A DNA stretch of 64,000 nt, taken from positions 53,607,546 through 53,671,545 of the forward strand of contig NC_085857.1 in the NCBI RefSeq assembly GCF_034702125.1. The letters are read 5' to 3'. A program made the position numbers and the translations under genes. Positions 13,053 to 24,323 of this stretch are shown piece after piece. This DNA is from Engraulis encrasicolus. Its lineage: Eukaryota; Chordata; Actinopteri; Clupeiformes; Engraulidae. The notes below the pieces were generated by a model. It made no database searches. It was not told where the DNA came from and saw only the letters and a list, made by a program, of their open reading frames with translations. Each line of letters opens with the position of its first letter. Position 1 is the stretch's first letter.

Positions 13053-15015
13053 CATACAGTATATCACGAAAGTGAGTACACCCCTCACAGTTTTTGTAGA
13101 TTTGTGAGTATATCTTTTCATAGGAAAGCATTACAGAAATGTCACTGACACAATGATTAGTGACCTTTTAACAACATATTTAACCGCTTAAATGTCTTGT
13201 TCACTCAGAAAAAAACAAAATACAGCCATTAATGTTTGAACATGCACTAACAAAAGTGAGTACACCCCAGATTAAAATCCGGTAGAGAAGGGGCTGTGTT
13301 GTCTCGAATTGTCTCGAAATGAAAAGGGATTAAAAGGGAGGTCATAAGTGTACATTTCAACCTGTCTTTGCATTGAACTTTTACATTTTGAGTGTGCACC
13401 TGGCTTAAATAGATTGGTGTGAGATTTTAATGCAATCCTATGATGAATATCATGATCTGCTTCAGTAGTTACAGTGCATGTTGACATGCATGTTTCTTTT
13501 AGGTGTGCCGTATTGGCCCGAATATAAGACGTGGTTTTTGTTCTAAAAATAGTACTCTAAAAGGGGGGGTCGTCTTATTTCCGCGCGCTAGACTAAAAAC
13601 TTTTTTTTTTTCTTTTTTTTTTTACTTTACCTGAATGCGGCCATATGCTTCACAACAATGACACAAAACTCAATAGCCTTATGGATAGGGCGAGATATTG
13701 TTTTGTCCATATCAAATGTGCATATGCTAACTGCGTTTCGTGATGAGTGTTGCACCGCCCGTCTATCAACTGTCAATGTCAACGCGATGCGGGCCGACAA
13801 TGCGAGGGGGGAAAACACAACGCGTTGCTGTTTTTATTTGTGTTCGGTTTTACAGTCTCATCAGGAAAGCTTTGGTTGTTCTCTCTGGTCACCAGTACAA
13901 CTTGAAACTAAAGAAATGAAGGGTGATTTGATGAACAACCTGTAGGCTAAGCTTTGGGTGCTGTCATCAGCCAAAGAATGGTCATTCATGTGCGCGAGAG
14001 AGCGGCGCCTTGACAGGTGGTACCTATTTGACGATATCCCTCACAACAATACAGCGACAGAGAGTAGGCCTAATGGTTAGGGCAAGAGATGGTCTTGTTC
14101 ATATAAAATCACCAAGTGTTTTACTCTTAGCACGAAATGAATGCCAATCGGACTTCTAATGTCAACGGTGCTGATAGGCAGCGCATGGGTTTCAAATGCA
14201 ATGCGTCAATCTGCTTTTGGTTTTCTCGATTTGGCGAGACGGCTGCTGGTTAGATATTGCTGTCAACAAAGCATTTTGCCAAAATCTGTGCATTGCACAA
14301 TAGATAGTCTATCTCTACTGGACTGGTTGCCTGGCTGGTGCAGACTGATGCTCTGCGAGTGTAGTATGGAATGTTGTGTCGCACTTAGAACAGTCACACC
14401 CAGGCGCCTGTACAGTAGGTGCCTACTGGCGCTTGTCAGGTAACCACTGAAGTGAGCAAAGAAAGGAAAAGTGTATGAGTAGCTATCTTTAGTTTTTATC
14501 TGAAAATTACATTGTGAAATTTGTTCTATGTAAAAAGCCTAAGCTTTTCCAACAAATTAAAAATTGCATTTTGAAAGAAGTTTCCAATGTGAAACTAAAT
14601 TTAGTCTTCAAAAAACTTTTTTTCCCCAAAACATGAACCTGAAAAGGGGGGTCGTCTTATATTCAGGATCGTCTTATATTCGGGCTAATACGGTATTTCA
14701 GATTGCCAATGTTGACAGCATCCATGCATCCCCAAACCATGTCAGTCCCTCTACCATGCTTGGCTATTGAGAGGATACACTTTGTTTTGTAAAACTCACT
14801 TGTTTACCACCATACATGCTTGACACCATCTAAAGTAAATGTGTTAATCTTGGTCTCTTCAGATCACACGACATGGTTCCAGTGATCCATATCCTTGGTC
14901 TGTTCATCTCTCTTGAGACCAAGATAAACAAATTTGCTTTAGATGGTGTCAAGCATGTGTGGTGGTAAACAAGTGAGTTTTACAAAAAAAGTGTAAGTTT
15001 ATCCTCTCAATAGCC
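13053..15015. pseudogene. Tc1-like remnant, rearranged into an inverted duplication
   Basis: A Tc1-type end with GTGAGTACACCCC occurs near 13072, with a second copy near 13256. After an insertion (13508-14693), the sequence continues as a transposase fragment in reverse orientation that includes the complement of the region around the first catalytic residue (CACGACATGGTTCCAGTGATC near 14868). From about 14911 to 15012 the same ~100 bp reappear in forward orientation (GTGTCAAGCATGTGTGGTGG), so the two arms are inverted. It is non-functional. Confidence 0.65.
13508..14693. mobile_element. DNA element with CCGTATTGGCCCGAATATAAG ends, inside the Tc1 remnant
   Basis: The left end CCGTATTGGCCCGAATATAA pairs with the right end TTATATTCGGGCTAATACGG over about 23 bp. 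A second GTCGTCTTATATTC copy lies just inside the right end. A poly(T) run follows the left end. No target duplication is clear. No transposase frame is recognised, so the superfamily is left open. Confidence 0.7.
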
Positions 15016-15211
15016 CCCCCCCCCACACACACAGACACCCCCTGAGGATATGCTTTTTGTTTATTGGTTATATTGCCCCTGGGAACAAATGATGTGGTAG
15101 GCAGCGAAATGACGAGACAAGGCTTTTTTTTTGCAGTTTAGGCTATAATATACCATTCATGCTTGGATTTGGAAAAGAACCATCTAATTTCAAATTTCAC
15201 ATAGCCTAGAT

Positions 15212-15552
15212 CAGTGGTTCCCAACCTATGGGTCGGGACCCAACCTATGGGTCGCCAAAGATCCACGGGGGGTCGCGAAGCCCTCTTGAGTTTTAAGGGG
15301 TTTCATTTTAATACCATATGTAGCCCATGTTGAATAAATGACAAATGCATAGAAGCAACAAAATGTAAGTGCTACATTAAACATTTATTCTGTTTTTGAA
15401 CAAAGACGAATTGAGGAATAAAATGATGACTAAAATGAGTTTTCGGAGGAGACAGAGCGTATCAAGTGACTTCCTCTCATGCGGGCGCTGGGTCACCAAA
15501 GCTTACAATAGTAAAAACATGGGTCCCTGAAGAAAAAGGTTGGGAACCACTG
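15212..15552. mobile_element. hAT-type non-autonomous element, perfect 8-bp duplication
   Basis: The ends are CAGTGGTTCCCAACC and its exact complement GGTTGGGAACCACTG. GCCTAGAT is repeated on both sides (15204-15211 and 15553-15560). The interior carries TATGGGTCG repeats and no gene. It is distinct from the element at 4156, although the terminal 8 bp agree. Confidence 0.92.
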
Positions 15553-15560
15553 GCCTAGAT

Positions 15561-16800
15561 CAAGTAGGCTACATTACAAATTACCAGACATTATTACTAG
15601 GTTATTTATCAACCTTTAGTATCACGCCATTTCAGCATCATGTGCATGTGGGAAAGAATCTAAACATCGCCAAATAATAAATAAATAAAACCGTTTGGGT
15701 GAATCATGCGCTTATGGGTTCACCCTTGGGGTGAATTATGCGCTTAATTTTCAATGCCAGCTTTTCACCGTCAAGGCACAAAGTAGTGAGCTTCAGTGCC
15801 AGAGTTTACCAAATTCACACGTCTGCAAACCAATTACGAATCAAAAGACGCGTTCTGTCCCGTGCTCTCTCTGAGCGCAAGGGAAACCACCTGTGGGGTC
15901 CACGCGCCCGCCAGCAGAAAACGAATGAACCCCCCTTGCAAGATGTCCCAGAACATCAGTAACACACCATATGTCAAATGGCCCATCTGTCTACTTGTAG
16001 TTCGAGCACCGTGTTTCAATGTTTGCAGACTCGCTGGGAATATTAAAAGGGAGGCTCGTACATACTCTAGTCTTCTGAGCCCGAGTTTGTGGACTGGATA
16101 AAAGCGGAGGAAAATGAATGTTATGAGAGAAAAAAGTTAACCAAAGGTTACAGGTCTACGTTTAGAGGAAGAACTGTATGCGCTGCTGGTTGACTGTCAA
16201 CTAATTACGGTTCCATGTCGCGGAGCGTTATGCAATGCAAACGCCCCTCTATCCGAGCACAAACATCTGTGTCAAATACTGCCTGCCGACTTCTAAATCG
16301 TTCATTTCCGTGAGTTTCTGATTAACCAAAATAGCTGAGCACAACACATATAATATAACCTGATATATACGGAAATATGTCTTGTATTATACTGAAAAAT
16401 ATACAAGGTAATATAACCGCATTTATATGGAAACATGTCTTAAATATATTGAACAATATATGCATGAATATATGTATAAACAAAACTATGTCAAAGTTCC
16501 CCAATCAACACCTGCCCTCCAAAGGTAATTTCAGTCAAAAGTTTTAGGTTCCTCAATTTCCTTGTACAAATGGTCATGACAGACTGGGCTGCATTCAACG
16601 TATAGTGACAAATCTAGTCGAGGCCTGCTTGCTTATTTAACAATGAGACTTTATTAACTTCTCAGTAACAGTTTAACGGTTTAGGCTATTACGTAAGTCA
16701 AGTTAACAACAACAAGCAGCACTGGTTTGTATTGTATGTGGCAGGGCCTTGGCAGTTCTTGATAGTGAAGGACTGAGGTAGCACAGGTAAGGTGCAGTCA
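15561..16800. other. Gene A intron 1 sequence, no gene recognised
   Basis: A short duplication of GTGAAT(C/T)ATGCGCTTA lies near 15700-15745. The stretch around 16330-16480 is very AT-rich, with repeated ATATA motifs resembling 18150-18420. No conserved frame is present. Confidence 0.5.
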
Positions 16801-16810
16801 CAAGATGCAG

Positions 16811-16814
<4 letters not shown>

Positions 16815-16841
<27 letters not shown>

Positions 16842-16875
16842 GTGCAGTTCGTGCGTGCGTGCGTGCGCGCGCGCA
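16815..16875. repeat. (GT)n and GTGC/GC-rich microsatellite
   Basis: An alternating GT run is followed by GTGC and GC repeats. Long minus-strand frames across it (His/Thr-rich) are artefacts of the repeat. Confidence 0.9.
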
Positions 16876-17165
16876 TGCATGTGGTTACAGTGCATTTCCA
16901 TAGGTGCTGATGTGTGTGCGTGCGCGTCTCATCTCTCAAGATTGTGAGGGCTTGATGGTTGAGTCGGTGGTGTAGATTGCAAGGAGGGCAGGGGTGCATT
17001 GGTGATCTTCCCAGCTGTAAAAGACAATAAAATACGACAGACATCCAAAATGTTATCATCTGATTTTGATTGCACAGCAGACCATCATTCACAACTAATT
17101 GTATTAACTGCCAAGATGAATGTAGGCTACATAAAAACCCTCTCAGGGAGGCAGAAACTTTAACA

Positions 17166-17574
17166 GCTATTGGTCTATCTGGCTAATACTGCTGAGCCCC
17201 AACGTTAGCCTAGAAAGCTAGGCCTCAGTTAATTAGCCACCTAGCTTACTCGGCTAACGTAAGGGAATCAAAGCAGAAGTGAAGTGCGACGGGATCTAAA
17301 TACACATCGCTAACTTGCTTAAAAAATGTGGTAACAAAAATAGGTTCTAACCTAGAACCTATTTTTGTTACCACAATGGGAAAACCGAAAACAGCTGTGC
17401 TTTAACAAAAATAATGCAGGACATTGCCTCGTTTTACTATACTGTAGTGCCCATTTTTTAAGCAAGTTAGCGATGTGTATTTAGATCCCGTCGCACTTCA
17501 CTTCTGCCTAGCTTTCTAGGCTAACGTTGAGGCTCTGCAGTATTAGCCAGATAGACTAATAGTTGCTAATGTTA
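17166..17574. repeat. Long inverted repeat (palindrome) in gene A intron 1
   Basis: The left arm runs from GGTCTATCTGGCTAATACTG through AAGTGAAGTGCGACGGGATC. The right arm is its complement, ending near 17568. The centre (about 17331-17373) is a tight palindrome around GGTAACAAAAATAGGTTC. Extra sequence of ~45 bp in the left arm and ~90 bp in the right arm breaks symmetry. It may be a fold-back transposon. No target duplication was identified. Confidence 0.8.
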
Positions 17575-17624
17575 TCTTCAAGCCAAATAAAGTGGGCTCA
17601 CCTGAAATTGACCAGCACAACCAT

Positions 17625-17982
17625 TAGGGCTGTAACGATATTGTATCGAACCGGGAAATCGTGATGCACAGAGTCACGATACTGTATCGCGATACAAGGA
17701 GGCAGTATCGTGATACACTCTTTTAATGTTTTGATACCCATCAGCCCAGAAAACAACCACATAATATGAAGTGATAGTGCTTCCAATCATGATCATTATT
17801 ATATAGAAACTTTTTAAAATTGTTAGTAGCCTCTTGTAACCTATTCTACCTATAAACTATCATAGTTTTTATTAATAAAGTTTATAATGTTGGCAAAAGT
17901 GAAATCGTGGGGTGTATCGAACCGTAGGTCATGAATCGTGATACAAACCGAATCGTGAGTTGAGTGTATCGTTACAGCCCTA
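17625..17982. mobile_element. hAT-type MITE (TAGGGCTGTAACGATA ends)
   Basis: The inverted ends TAGGGCTGTAACGATA and TATCGTTACAGCCCTA enclose 358 bp containing several TATCGTGATAC-like subterminal motifs. ACAACCAT is duplicated on both sides (17617-17624 and 17983-17990). Confidence 0.93.
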
Positions 17983-18429
17983 ACAACCATATAATATCGA
18001 CCAAAGTATTATGTTTGTTTTCGAGATATGTAGAACTACACACCATTTCGACAACGCAAACATCGCCACTTTAGCTTCAGGTTGTGACGACGTGACGTAG
18101 GCGCGTCATACGTGATATGAGAGCTGAGATGATTCATTCAGAGACTGCTGTATATTGATCAATATATGACCATATATGGTCCACCTAAAATGACTTTATA
18201 ATGTTGAGTAAATGTCCAATGTCATGCAAAATGTGCTTGCTGAACTAAAAACATCTAGAAATACAGACCGAATAGTGGAATACAGTTTTGTTTTGCCAGC
18301 CATATATTTGAAAATATATGGATCAATATATAGTAATAAGTTGTTCAACAATATATTGCTATATTTTCAAATATGTGAGCATGTTTGTGATATATTGAGA
18401 TATATTTTCTAATATATTGCATGTATAGT

Positions 18430-19180
18430 ATCATGTTTGGAGGAGAACTGGAGAACCACACCTTCACCAAAACATCATCTACACTTTTGAGTATGGCGGC
18501 GGGAGCATCATTTTATGCGGCTACCTTGGTGCCTCAGGCTCTTGTCACAATGACAACAATGGAACAATGAAATCAGAAGTTTATTGAGGTATTTTACAGA
18601 AAAAAATATGAGGTAGTCTGTCACACAGTTGAGGCACACAAGAGGATGGGTGCTGAAATGGGACAACAACCCATATTTTAGAGGCAATTGACTTTTGAAT
18701 TGCTTCATAACAATGAAATACACATTCTGCCTGGAATAGCCCAGTCAAAGCTCTGACAAAAAACATTTGAGATGATATGGCATGAAGTCAAGAAAGCTAT
18801 TCACTCCAGATATCCCAGAAACCTTGCTGAAGAAGGGCAGTTTTCTAAAGAAGAGCGAGACGAGATACATCCAGATTGTTTTTTTAATCTGATCTGCAAC
18901 TACAGGAAACATCTGGTTGAGGTTATTGTGACAAACTTAGGGTTAAAACCTATTGAATGCAAGGGTGTACTTACTTATGCCTTGCTGTCCTGTTAATGTT
19001 TACATCTTATGGCCAATGAAAATAGGAAAACTTGTAAATGTTTGGGTTGAATTAGTTAAAGCAGGCTCTGGTTGTTCCTTCTTGTGATTTCCGGGAAGAT
19101 CAGACCATGTTTTATGACCAATTTTGACAGAAATGTAAGAAATTTCAAAGGGTGTACAAACTTTTTTCCTGGGACTGTAT
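18430..19180 (+). pseudogene. Degraded Tc1-like transposon remnant
   Basis: Fragments of a Tc1-type catalytic region can be read with frame changes (for example ENHTFTKTS and GAEMGQQPIF). The right side ends GGGTGTACAAACTTTTTTCC, then TGGGACTGTA, a typical Tc1-family terminus. Many stops show it is dead. It lies in gene A intron 1. Confidence 0.55.
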
Positions 19181-19499
19181 CAGCATGCATTATGTGAGCT
19201 TCCTTCATGGTTTAGTTCTTGAGCCATGGGGTTGTGAACTTTGACAAAAAAAGAGTGTGAACAAAATGGACACCCCCCTCCCCCAGTGAAAATGGCTGTA
19301 ACATGGAAAGTATACATCTTACACCCAAATAAATGTACTGTGTTTCTCTTAAGTACCATGGGTACATTTGGTAATTTTTTCAGATTTTTTTGAGACCTAA
19401 GTGCGCAGGCTCCTGTTGAATTGACATGGACTGACCCCAATACTGTACAAAGTAAATCCAGTAGAACTTTTCATGCTTTTTGAATACCTCTGATATAAA

Positions 19500-19634
19500 A
19501 GCACTAAGTTCAAGGCTGCATCATACGAGCCGTTGTAAATGGTACCGGTGCCCTATTTGTTGGTACTCACCGATACCACCATTTTAGTGCAGTATCTGGG
19601 CCCGATACTGGTATCGCTATCGGTGCAACACTAG
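19500..19634. repeat. Right end of a hAT-type element with CGGTGCAACACTA terminus
   Basis: Repeated CGATACC/GGTATCG motifs lead to CGGTGCAACACTAGG. The mirrored left end (TAGTGTTGCACCGATACC) occurs at 40863. Only one end is visible here. Confidence 0.55.
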
Positions 19635-19823
19635 GAAATAGCCAAGCATATAAAGAGAATGCGTTAAATAAGAGAGTACATCCAAACTTTTGACTTGTAT
19701 AACTATTGCCTCCCAATGGCAACTGAGCACTGACCCCTCTCAGCTGTATCCTTCTCAACACCCCCTACCCCCACCCACCATGCTCATGTACAATGTCTCT
19801 GCTGTTCTTGTCTTCTCCTGTAG

Positions 19824-19960
19824 ATGGCGCTGACTACCCCACACATCAGACCTCCTCTTCCCCCTCCCCCTCCTCCTGCCCCTCCTCCCCCTCCTCCCCC
19901 TACTCCCCCCTCTCTCCCCCCTCCTCCCCATCTGCAGTCATCACAGCAGAACTGCTGCAG
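19824..19960 (+). CDS. Zinc-finger gene A, exon 2 (Ser/Pro-rich)
   Basis: The exon is bounded by an acceptor TTCTCCTGTAG and a donor CAG|GTATAG. It enters in phase 1 and leaves in phase 0. It reads GADYPTHQTSSS, then a Ser/Pro-rich run, then AVITAELLQ, with no stop in 45 codons. Gene B's matching exon (38633-38703) reads GADCLTQKTFSS and IKAEPLQ in only 23 codons. Gene A therefore gained about 22 codons through expansion of a CCT/TCC tract. IKAE of B, a possible SUMO site, is ITAE in A, so the lysine is lost. The exon was placed by homology and splice consensus because its proximity to a CA microsatellite masks it. Confidence 0.75.
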
Positions 19961-19982
19961 GTATAGTGCTGCTTTTCCAACT

Positions 19983-20415
<433 letters not shown>

Positions 20416-20547
20416 CTGTGTATTTGAAGCACTTTGACTTTGAACTTCATAGGTTTGATGTTGTGCTATATGCATATCGTATTGCATCGCATTGTCTTGT
20501 AATCATTGATTGCCCTGTGCGCTCCTTTGTGTCATCATGGATTTCAG

Positions 20548-20731
20548 GAAGAAGATGGAGGATCCAACATGAATCCAGTCCTCGTGAGCTCTGACATAAT
20601 TGAGTGTCCTGCAGATCTGGTGTCTCAGTTCCAGCTGAAGAGGTTATCAGTGCCACTGGTCGACTGCCTTGCAACAATAGGCAAGAAAGGAACAAAGAAC
20701 ACGAACAAAAATGGAGAAAAACCACAAACTG
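20548..20731 (+). CDS. Zinc-finger gene A, exon 3
   Basis: An acceptor ATGGATTTCAG and a donor ACTG|GTAAG bound 184 nt (phase 0 in, phase 1 out). It encodes EEDGGSNMNPVLVSSD, then DLVSQFQLKRLSVPLVDCL, ending NKNGEKPQT. Gene B's exon 3 (41080-41263) has exactly the same length and is nearly identical, including the preceding intron sequence. The part around SVPLVDCL also occurs at the start of locus Z0. No named domain is recognised. The segment links the N-terminal module to the fingers. Confidence 0.82.
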
Positions 20732-20869
20732 GTAAGACAACTCAAATACTTCTCCTCTGTGGAGACTGTCTCACACGCACACCGCTTCTGTCTCCTCCTC
20801 TTTTTGCTCATTTAGCTCCCTGCCTCAACTAGTCTCTAGGCATTGCTGATAACTGTTCGGGTGCACTGT

Positions 20870-20990
20870 TTAAAGGGACACTGTGTGAGATTTTTAGTTG
20901 TTTATTTGCAGAATTCATGCTGCCCATTCACTAATGTTACCTTTTTCATGAATACTTACCACCACCATCAAATTCACCTGGGTCTGTTTG
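20870..20990. repeat. Intronic dispersed repeat (GGGACACTGTGTGAGATTTT type)
   Basis: The segment GAATACTTACCACCACCATC and its surroundings recur at 24368-24475 in the same orientation, and a related block lies in reverse orientation around 47900-48000. It is a dispersed fish repeat lying in intron 3 of gene A, and in intron 4 of gene B. Confidence 0.6.
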
Positions 20991-21085
20991 CCAGCCAAGT
21001 TTGTGAGTAATTGCAATTGTTTTTTAAATTCTATTAATGCTGTGTTCAGCAATTAATTGTTCATTATTGAATTACCTCTATTCAG

Positions 21086-21882
21086 GAATTCTGGGACGGC
21101 ACCGCAACCGCCACACAAGAGAGAGGCCCTACCACTGCCCGCTGTGTGAGAAACGTTTTGCACGGCCAGGAGATCTCACACGTCACCAACGCCGTCACAC
21201 AGCAGAGAGGAATTACCACTGCCATCAGTGTCACAAAAGGTTTGAAACGGCAAAATCGTTCAGACTACACCAACTCATCCACACTGGAGACAAGGCCTAT
21301 CCCTGCCCACAGTGTGGCTTACGTTTTACACACCCAAAGGGTGTCAAAATTCACCAAACACAGATGCACAAGGAGTCACGCACGAGCCGTTTTCCTGTGG
21401 CCGGCAATATCACACCAGCAGAAACCCTCAGAGAACAGCAATACAGTCACACAGAGAAACCATTCCAGTGTCAACAGAGTGAGGAATGTTTTTCCGAGGT
21501 AGGAGCTCTGACACAAGACCAGCACATTCACTCAGACTGGCTGTACAACTGCTTGCAGTGTGGGCAGCATTTTTCAGGTGTGGATGGACTCACGGTGCAC
21601 CAATGCAGTCTCACAGAGGTTTTTCAGGAGCAGAGTTTTTCAGGAGCAGAAACCCCCACACAACACCAGCTTGTCCTCGCAGATGAAAAGCCCCACCTCT
21701 GCCCCCTGTGCGGCTTACGTTTTGCACGCAAACGGGGTCTGAAAATTCACCAAGCACAGGCACACAAGTGGTTACGCATGAGCAATTTTTCCGAGGCAGG
21801 AAATATCAGACCTACTGAGGTATGCCAAACCGTAACCTCAAGGAACAGGAACATTGTGTTGCCGCGAAGGTACACATCATAA
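21086..21882 (+). CDS. Zinc-finger gene A, exon 4 (zinc-finger array, terminal)
   Basis: The exon follows an acceptor CCTCTATTCAG in phase 1 and ends at TAA. It begins GILGRHRNRHTRERP, the second half of a finger whose Cys half is missing. Intact C2H2 fingers start YHCPLC, YHCHQC, YPCPQC and, near the end, HLCPLC. Between them are decayed fingers: FQCQQSEECF lacks the second Cys, YNCLQC ends with Leu for His, and VFQEQSFSG has no Cys. Four good fingers therefore remain from about nine repeats. The tail reads TVTSRNRNIVLPRRYTS, shared almost exactly with gene B. Spliced to the other three exons it gives 480 codons including the stop. A nuclear DNA-binding regulator is the expected role. Target and partners are unknown. 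Confidence 0.9.
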
Positions 21883-21915
21883 ACAGAGAGCCCAGAGGCC
21901 TGTTCACATACACAA

Positions 21916-22063
21916 TTGTAACTACTGTAAAAGTTAACTACACTATATTACCAAAAGTATTTGCAAACCTGCCTTGACTCGCATAAGAACTTCAGTGGCA
22001 TCCCTTTCCTAACCCATTGGGGTGAATTTATGATGTCGGCCCACCTTTTGCAGCTATTACAGC
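21916..22063. repeat. 3' flank of gene A with Tc1-like end, duplicated at 58583
   Basis: GTAACTACTGTAAAAGTTAACTACACTATATTACC and the following ~110 bp match the sequence at 58583-58720, which is itself the displaced 3' flank of gene B. CACTATATTACCAAAAGTA is a Tc1-family end. The sequence resumes at 23206 after the insertion of 22064-23205. Confidence 0.75.
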
Positions 22064-23205
22064 GTGCATCCCAATATGTGACCTTGCGTCCTCCACTTGT
22101 GCTTGTCTCCTCGTCCCGCCTCCTGGCCCCTCCTCCGTGGAGAAAACGATAAAGTTTCCCAGCTGTCAGCCTCGCCACAACAACTTTTGAGGGACTGTTT
22201 TTCATTCACCATCCCAATTGCAAGTGAGAAAAAGACTTTACAATTGAGCTTTTGCAAGATATTGAAATATAATGCTGTTGTCAGTGACGTCATCATGACA
22301 AGAAGCAAGTGGAGGAGGCAAGTGGAGGAGTAGGTGGTGGGCCCAGTCTCATATCTTGTCAGTTCGTTGGTGTTAACGAGTGGCAACTTTATTTTTGCTT
22401 ATATAACCCCCTGACAACCCATTAATCAATATTTTGGCTGTTGCCATCCTCAAAACTTGCACATTGATTTATAAAAATGACAACAAATAATAGCCGACCG
22501 AGTGACGTCACGTCAATGCAAAGTCAACGAGGCGGAATACAGCTAGCGCGTGCATGCTACCCGGAACCGTCAGATTTCATGGCAAAAAGTTACAAGTTGG
22601 GGGTAAGTGGGCTCACTTGTTGTGTACATGCAAAAAAAAAATATTTTTCTCAAACTTTCAGAAGTGCTCTTTTTCGCTGTTAGTGTTCGACTGTCTGACC
22701 ATCATTGGGCAACGAGAGATAAATGTCAAAAAGAGGACAGGTCTGTTCCCTCAAAGCAATAGAGCAATGAGGTGACGGGGGTAGATCAATTCGCCAAAAA
22801 ACTACGTGTCAGTAAAGAAATGCAAGCTGTGTTATTTTTTCCAGTAACAGGAAACTGGTCAGGAATGAAATACCTACGTTGTTTCAATGATTAGGTGAAT
22901 TATCTGCCCATGAAAAAAGCCCGATATGCGGATAAATATTCCCTTTTCAACGTTGAGGGGCGGAGACTTCCCATTGACTGTGCATTATGTGACGTCACCC
23001 CCAGTCTTCTTTATTTTCGTTATTTTTTAATATAAACGTGCAACTTTTCAGCGTGGCAACAGCCAGAATATTGCTTTACATATTGTCAGGAGGTTATATT
23101 AGAAAAATCAAGTTGCCACTCGAGAGTGAGAACGAAACTCGTTTTCTAAAGGAGCTACGAAATCTAGCCCACCGTCTAGAGGCAAGGTCGCATATTAAAA
23201 TGCAC
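22064..23205. mobile_element. DNA element with GTGCAT...AATATG.GACCTTGC ends
   Basis: The left end GTGCATCCCAATATGTGACC pairs with the complement of the right end GGTCGCATATTAAAATGCAC. It splits a Tc1-like sequence: GCAGCTATTACAGC is on the left and CACAGCTTCCACTCATCTGG on the right, while 58708-58740 shows the uninterrupted site. The flanks TTACAGC and TCACAGC are an imperfect duplication, suggesting hAT. CTCCACTTG inverted motifs lie inside. No transposase is visible. Confidence 0.75.
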
Positions 23206-23350
23206 TCACAGCTTCCACTCATCTGGGGAGGGTTTCCAGGTTGAGGAGTGTGTGTTCATAGGAATTTTTGACCACTTTTTCAAGAGCGCATTGGTGAGGT
23301 CCTCTGGGACCTGGCTCTCAGGGGCCACATGTGAGAAGTTTTTCAGTGCT
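23206..23350. repeat. Continuation of the Tc1-like sequence interrupted at 22063
   Basis: CACAGCTTCCACTCATCTGG continues the Tc1-family interior seen at 58722. It ends around CATGTGAGAAGTTTTTC. Confidence 0.6.
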
Positions 23351-23365
23351 TAATAACTGTATTTA

Positions 23366-23522
23366 CAGTACAGGCCAAACGTTTGAACTCACATTCTCAT
23401 TTAATTAGTTCTCTTTATTTTCGTGGCTATTTACAGAACATTGCAAATTTTCACGTAGTATAGCCATGGAAATAAATAGTGCATTAAACGAGAAGGTGAG
23501 TCCAAACTTTTGGCCTGAACTA
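23366..23522. mobile_element. Tc1-type MITE (CAGTACAGGCC ends)
   Basis: Ends CAGTACAGGCCAAACGTTTG and the complementary CAAACTTTTGGCCTGAACTA are flanked by TA. The element is about 157 bp and has no gene. Confidence 0.8.
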
Positions 23523-23529
23523 TATATAG

Positions 23530-24280
23530 CAAATTCAATTCAAGACATGCAGCTCAATCTGCTAAGCAGTTACATACGACAGAGCCATGCAAAGAGTTAG
23601 GCTAATCCCATTGACTTCCATTTTCCAGTTTTACTCAAAGATGGCAGTGTATGGGGCCTTTGACACACAGATTGCCATTGTCATAGTTCCAGGAAGTGAG
23701 CGTTGAACACAGAAAGTGCAGTAAAGGCAAATGTTATTCATTTTAATAATTTTTACGCCATCTTTATATTAATTGCAGCATTGGGTCCTCATTACATACC
23801 AATGTTGTGTTGAGTGGGGGGCCCTTTCAAATGACTTTGTCCAAGGTCCTAGGCAAAAGTTGGCACAATTGTCCTGAAAATATGAATTTGAACTATACAT
23901 TTATTTCAAGCTCCCACCCCACTCTGAACAACTTCCTTTTTAAAACGTGCTCAGTGTGTTCCACAGAATTTTTGTTAGTCAAGGTGGTGGGCCGTTTGTC
24001 AGCATTAGAGACCAGTCTCCATCATTAGTGGACATGCTGTGCTGTGCATTTGCATTGGAAATATGATCTGAAAACACAGTATGTATTTGTATGTATTTTT
24101 GTTTAGGCAACTTCAGAGATTACATTCGCAACATTTAATCTTAATCTTTTCAGGGGACCTAGTCAAGGTGGTAGGTGCTTCTTGTCAAGGTGTGTCCTCC
24201 TTAGCAATAAAGTGCTGGGGGAAACCCTGGTGCTGTTTTGACAATTGTCCTGAAAATATGTATTTGAATGTATTCTGTAT
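23530..24280. other. Intergenic, no gene recognised
   Basis: A short direct repeat (CAATTGTCCTGAAAATATG) occurs near 23868 and 24243, and a GTCAAGGTGGT(A/G)G block near 23978 and 24164. No coding frame is convincing. Confidence 0.5.
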
Positions 24281-24323
24281 TCGACAATTAATTGTTCACT
24301 GTTGAATTATCTCTATCCAGGAT
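24281..24323 (+). pseudogene. Orphan splice acceptor of a lost zinc-finger exon
   Basis: The stretch around AATTAATTGTTCACTGTTGA and TATCTCTATCCAG matches the intron end directly before the zinc-finger exons of gene A (21048-21085) and gene B (45755-45788). After the AG comes GATTATGTGTTAATGC, with no finger sequence. The neighbouring repeat at 24368-24475 also matches gene A intron 3, although in A it lies upstream of the acceptor. Confidence 0.6.

Noticed and set aside
22057..22386. Minus-strand 109-residue frame similar to the frame at 534-1055
   Set aside because: The similarity comes from a shared non-coding transposon fragment in opposite orientation, not from a conserved protein.
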